Source of the DNA: Fibrobacter sp.
GTDB taxonomy: Bacteria > Fibrobacterota > Fibrobacteria > Fibrobacterales > Fibrobacteraceae
DNA length: 64,000 nt
Assembly: GCA_017642335.1 (NCBI GenBank)
Contig: JAGCPF010000071.1
Location: 1-64,000 of the forward strand
Direction: 5' to 3'
Positions 62,885-64,000 of the stretch are shown here, in pieces. The position numbers and the translations under genes were made by a program. The notes under the pieces were generated by a model. That model ran no database searches. It saw nothing but the letters and a program-made list of their open reading frames with translations, and was not told the DNA's origin. Each line of letters starts with the position of its first letter. Within the stretch, counting starts at the first letter, position 1.

Positions 62885-62925
62885 TTGAATTTTAAGTTGT
62901 TATATTCAAGAAAAAGAGGTTCATT

Positions 62926-63138
62926 ATGTCACTAGGAATACCCGAAGTCATTGTAATCGTTCTTGTTGTGCTGCTCCTGTTTGGTGCTAAGCGCATTCCT
63001 GAACTGGCGCGTTCCCTGGGACGGGCCCAGAATGAATACAAAAAGGCCAAGGACGCACTGAAGGAAGAAGCCGAAGACTTGCAAAAGTCCGTGGAGAAGG
63101 TCAGCGAAGCCGAATCCAAGAAAGAAGAAGATAAATAA
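62926..63138 (+). CDS. tatA: Twin-arginine translocase subunit TatA/E
   Basis: A 70-residue protein with one N-terminal transmembrane helix (PEVIVIVLVVLLLFGAKRIPEL, phenylalanine-glycine hinge), an amphipathic helix and a charged coiled tail, the TatA pattern. It forms the pore of the Tat system for folded proteins. TATATT and AAAGAGG precede it; tatC follows after 26 nt. Confidence 0.93.
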   Translation: MSLGIPEVIVIVLVVLLLFGAKRIPELARSLGRAQNEYKKAKDALKEEAEDLQKSVEKVSEAESKKEEDK

Positions 63139-63164
63139 AGAATCTTCAGTTTCGGACGTTGTTG

Positions 63165-63887
63165 ATGCAAGATCAAGAGGCAACGCTTGTTTCGCACTTG
63201 GAGGCGCTTCGCCGGGCGCTTATCCATTCGTTTGTTGCGCTTGGCGTGTGCATCGTGCCCTTGTTCCTGGTTTCTCCCTACATCCTGGAATGGTTCTGTG
63301 AACAAATCGCTTTGCTGGGGGATATCAAACTTCATTATTTTTCGCCGATAGAAGTGTTCTTCTTGCAAGTCAAGGTGTCGGCGCTTCTGGATTGTGTTAT
63401 CTGTTCGCCCGTTATCGCCTGGAACTTTTGGAAGTTCGTTTTGCCGGCCCTTCACGATAATGAGAAAAAATTTATCCGTTCGATTGCCGTGCTTACCTCC
63501 TTCATGTTTGTGGCGGGCGTCGCTTTTTGCCTGATTGTTTGCTTCCCGCTGATCGTGCAGTTCGGGATGAGTTTCGCGAGCGATATGTTGCAGCCGGTTT
63601 TTGGCGTGTCGAACTTGGTGTCGCTTGCTCTTTGGCTCTCGTTCGCTTTCGGATGCATGTTCCAGTTCCCGTTGGTGACTTATGCACTGGTTCGGTCCGG
63701 CATCGTGAGCTACGAGACGGTTTGCAACAAGCGCCCTTATGTGGTGGTCGGCGTGTTGTTGCTTGCTGCATTCCTGACCCCGCCTGATATCGTGAGCCAA
63801 CTTTTGCTTGGTGCGCCGACGTACCTGCTTTTTGAAACGGGGCTTTTGGCGGCTAGGCGTTTCAAGGGGAGGAAGGAGGAAAAATGA
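63165..63887 (+). CDS. tatC: Sec-independent protein translocase TatC
   Basis: A 240-residue polytopic protein with six helices and the TatC motifs SHLEALRRALIHSF at the N-terminus, FSPIEVFFLQVKVS and AFLTPPDIVSQLLLGAPTYLLFE near the end. It recognises twin-arginine signals. The ATG at 63165 was chosen; two TTG codons just before it are possible but have no better ribosome site. It overlaps the next gene by 4 nt (ATGA). Confidence 0.95.
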   Translation: MQDQEATLVSHLEALRRALIHSFVALGVCIVPLFLVSPYILEWFCEQIALLGDIKLHYFSPIEVFFLQVKVSALLDCVICSPVIAWNFWKFVLPALHDNEKKFIRSIAVLTSFMFVAGVAFCLIVCFPLIVQFGMSFASDMLQPVFGVSNLVSLALWLSFAFGCMFQFPLVTYALVRSGIVSYETVCNKRPYVVVGVLLLAAFLTPPDIVSQLLLGAPTYLLFETGLLAARRFKGRKEEK

Positions 63888-64000
63888 AGAAGGCTGCATG
63901 CTTGTTGCTCGCTCTTTTGTGCTCGTTTGCTTTTTCGCAAGGCTCTCCTGCGGTTGAATCGTCCCTGCAATCGGCGGATACGCTTTCTGCTCCTGTAGAT
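63884..64000 (+). CDS. Secreted protein, N-terminal fragment
   Basis: Begins MKKAACLLLALLCSFAFSQG, a clear signal peptide, followed by a Ser/Ala-rich mature start; the gene runs off the window after 39 codons. A strong GGAGGAAAA ribosome site and 4-nt overlap show coupling to tatC. Function unknown. Confidence 0.75.
   Translation, partial: MKKAACLLLALLCSFAFSQGSPAVESSLQSADTLSAPVD

Overview
The window reads as an ordinary chromosomal stretch of a Fibrobacter-like bacterium (Fibrobacterota). This is inferred from a type III glutamine synthetase, the outer-membrane and lipoprotein complement, very strong third-position GC bias, and promoters with a TATATT-type -10 box sitting close to start codons. 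I could not search a database, so the species is open. No tRNA, rRNA, CRISPR array, IS element or prophage was seen.

Layout: (1) 0-12.9 kb is mostly metal homeostasis: the 5' end of carB, a NicO-type Ni/Co exporter, a DtxR-family regulator with FeoA and FeoB, an outer-membrane barrel protein, then a reverse-strand zinc unit (Zur, small His-rich membrane protein, ZnuA, ZnuC, ZnuB, two small secreted or membrane proteins, a lipoprotein and a ZnuD-like TonB receptor). (2) 13-34 kb is a nitrogen and glutamine region: pyrG, carA, glutamine synthetase III, glutamate synthase (gltB, gltD), glutamine-dependent NAD synthetase, amtB, a PII protein and purF, interrupted by three paralogous Cys-rich secreted proteins (18.5-21.7 kb). 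(3) 33-51 kb is housekeeping: a SurA-like chaperone, prfB with its programmed frameshift, metG, a nitroreductase, rpiA, a SlyD-like isomerase, a phosphoesterase, rlmH, prfC, thrH, Hsp33, a B12/radical-SAM protein, a DJ-1 protein, an Rrf2 regulator and sufB. (4) 51-57 kb is tetrapyrrole synthesis: a SUMT/uroporphyrinogen-III synthase fusion, a CbiX/siroheme-synthase fusion, hemB and hemL. (5) 57-64 kb has an acyl-CoA synthetase, a deacetylase-like protein, trpE and trpGD behind a classical attenuator, and tatA/tatC.

The most interesting signals are regulatory. carA and carB, 15.6 kb apart, carry related leaders: each has a near-leaderless leader ORF with a conserved N-terminal peptide that reads through an intrinsic terminator and ends by overlapping the car start codon, the architecture of the E. 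coli pyrBI attenuator. Four near-perfect sigma-54 promoters (glnN, gltB, glnK-amtB and, unexpectedly, an outer-membrane protein) share a TTACAA/TTGTAA-type dyad 70-130 bp upstream. purF has a compact three-way-junction leader. Many genes have a -10 box only 6-9 nt before the start codon, suggesting leaderless mRNAs.

A second theme is unusual repeat DNA: intergenic elements made of degenerate 6-9 nt words flanking short GC hairpins (sharing CGGCGAAGCCG and GCCAAACTAAAA), and the same kinds of words inserted in frame inside two tetrapyrrole genes.
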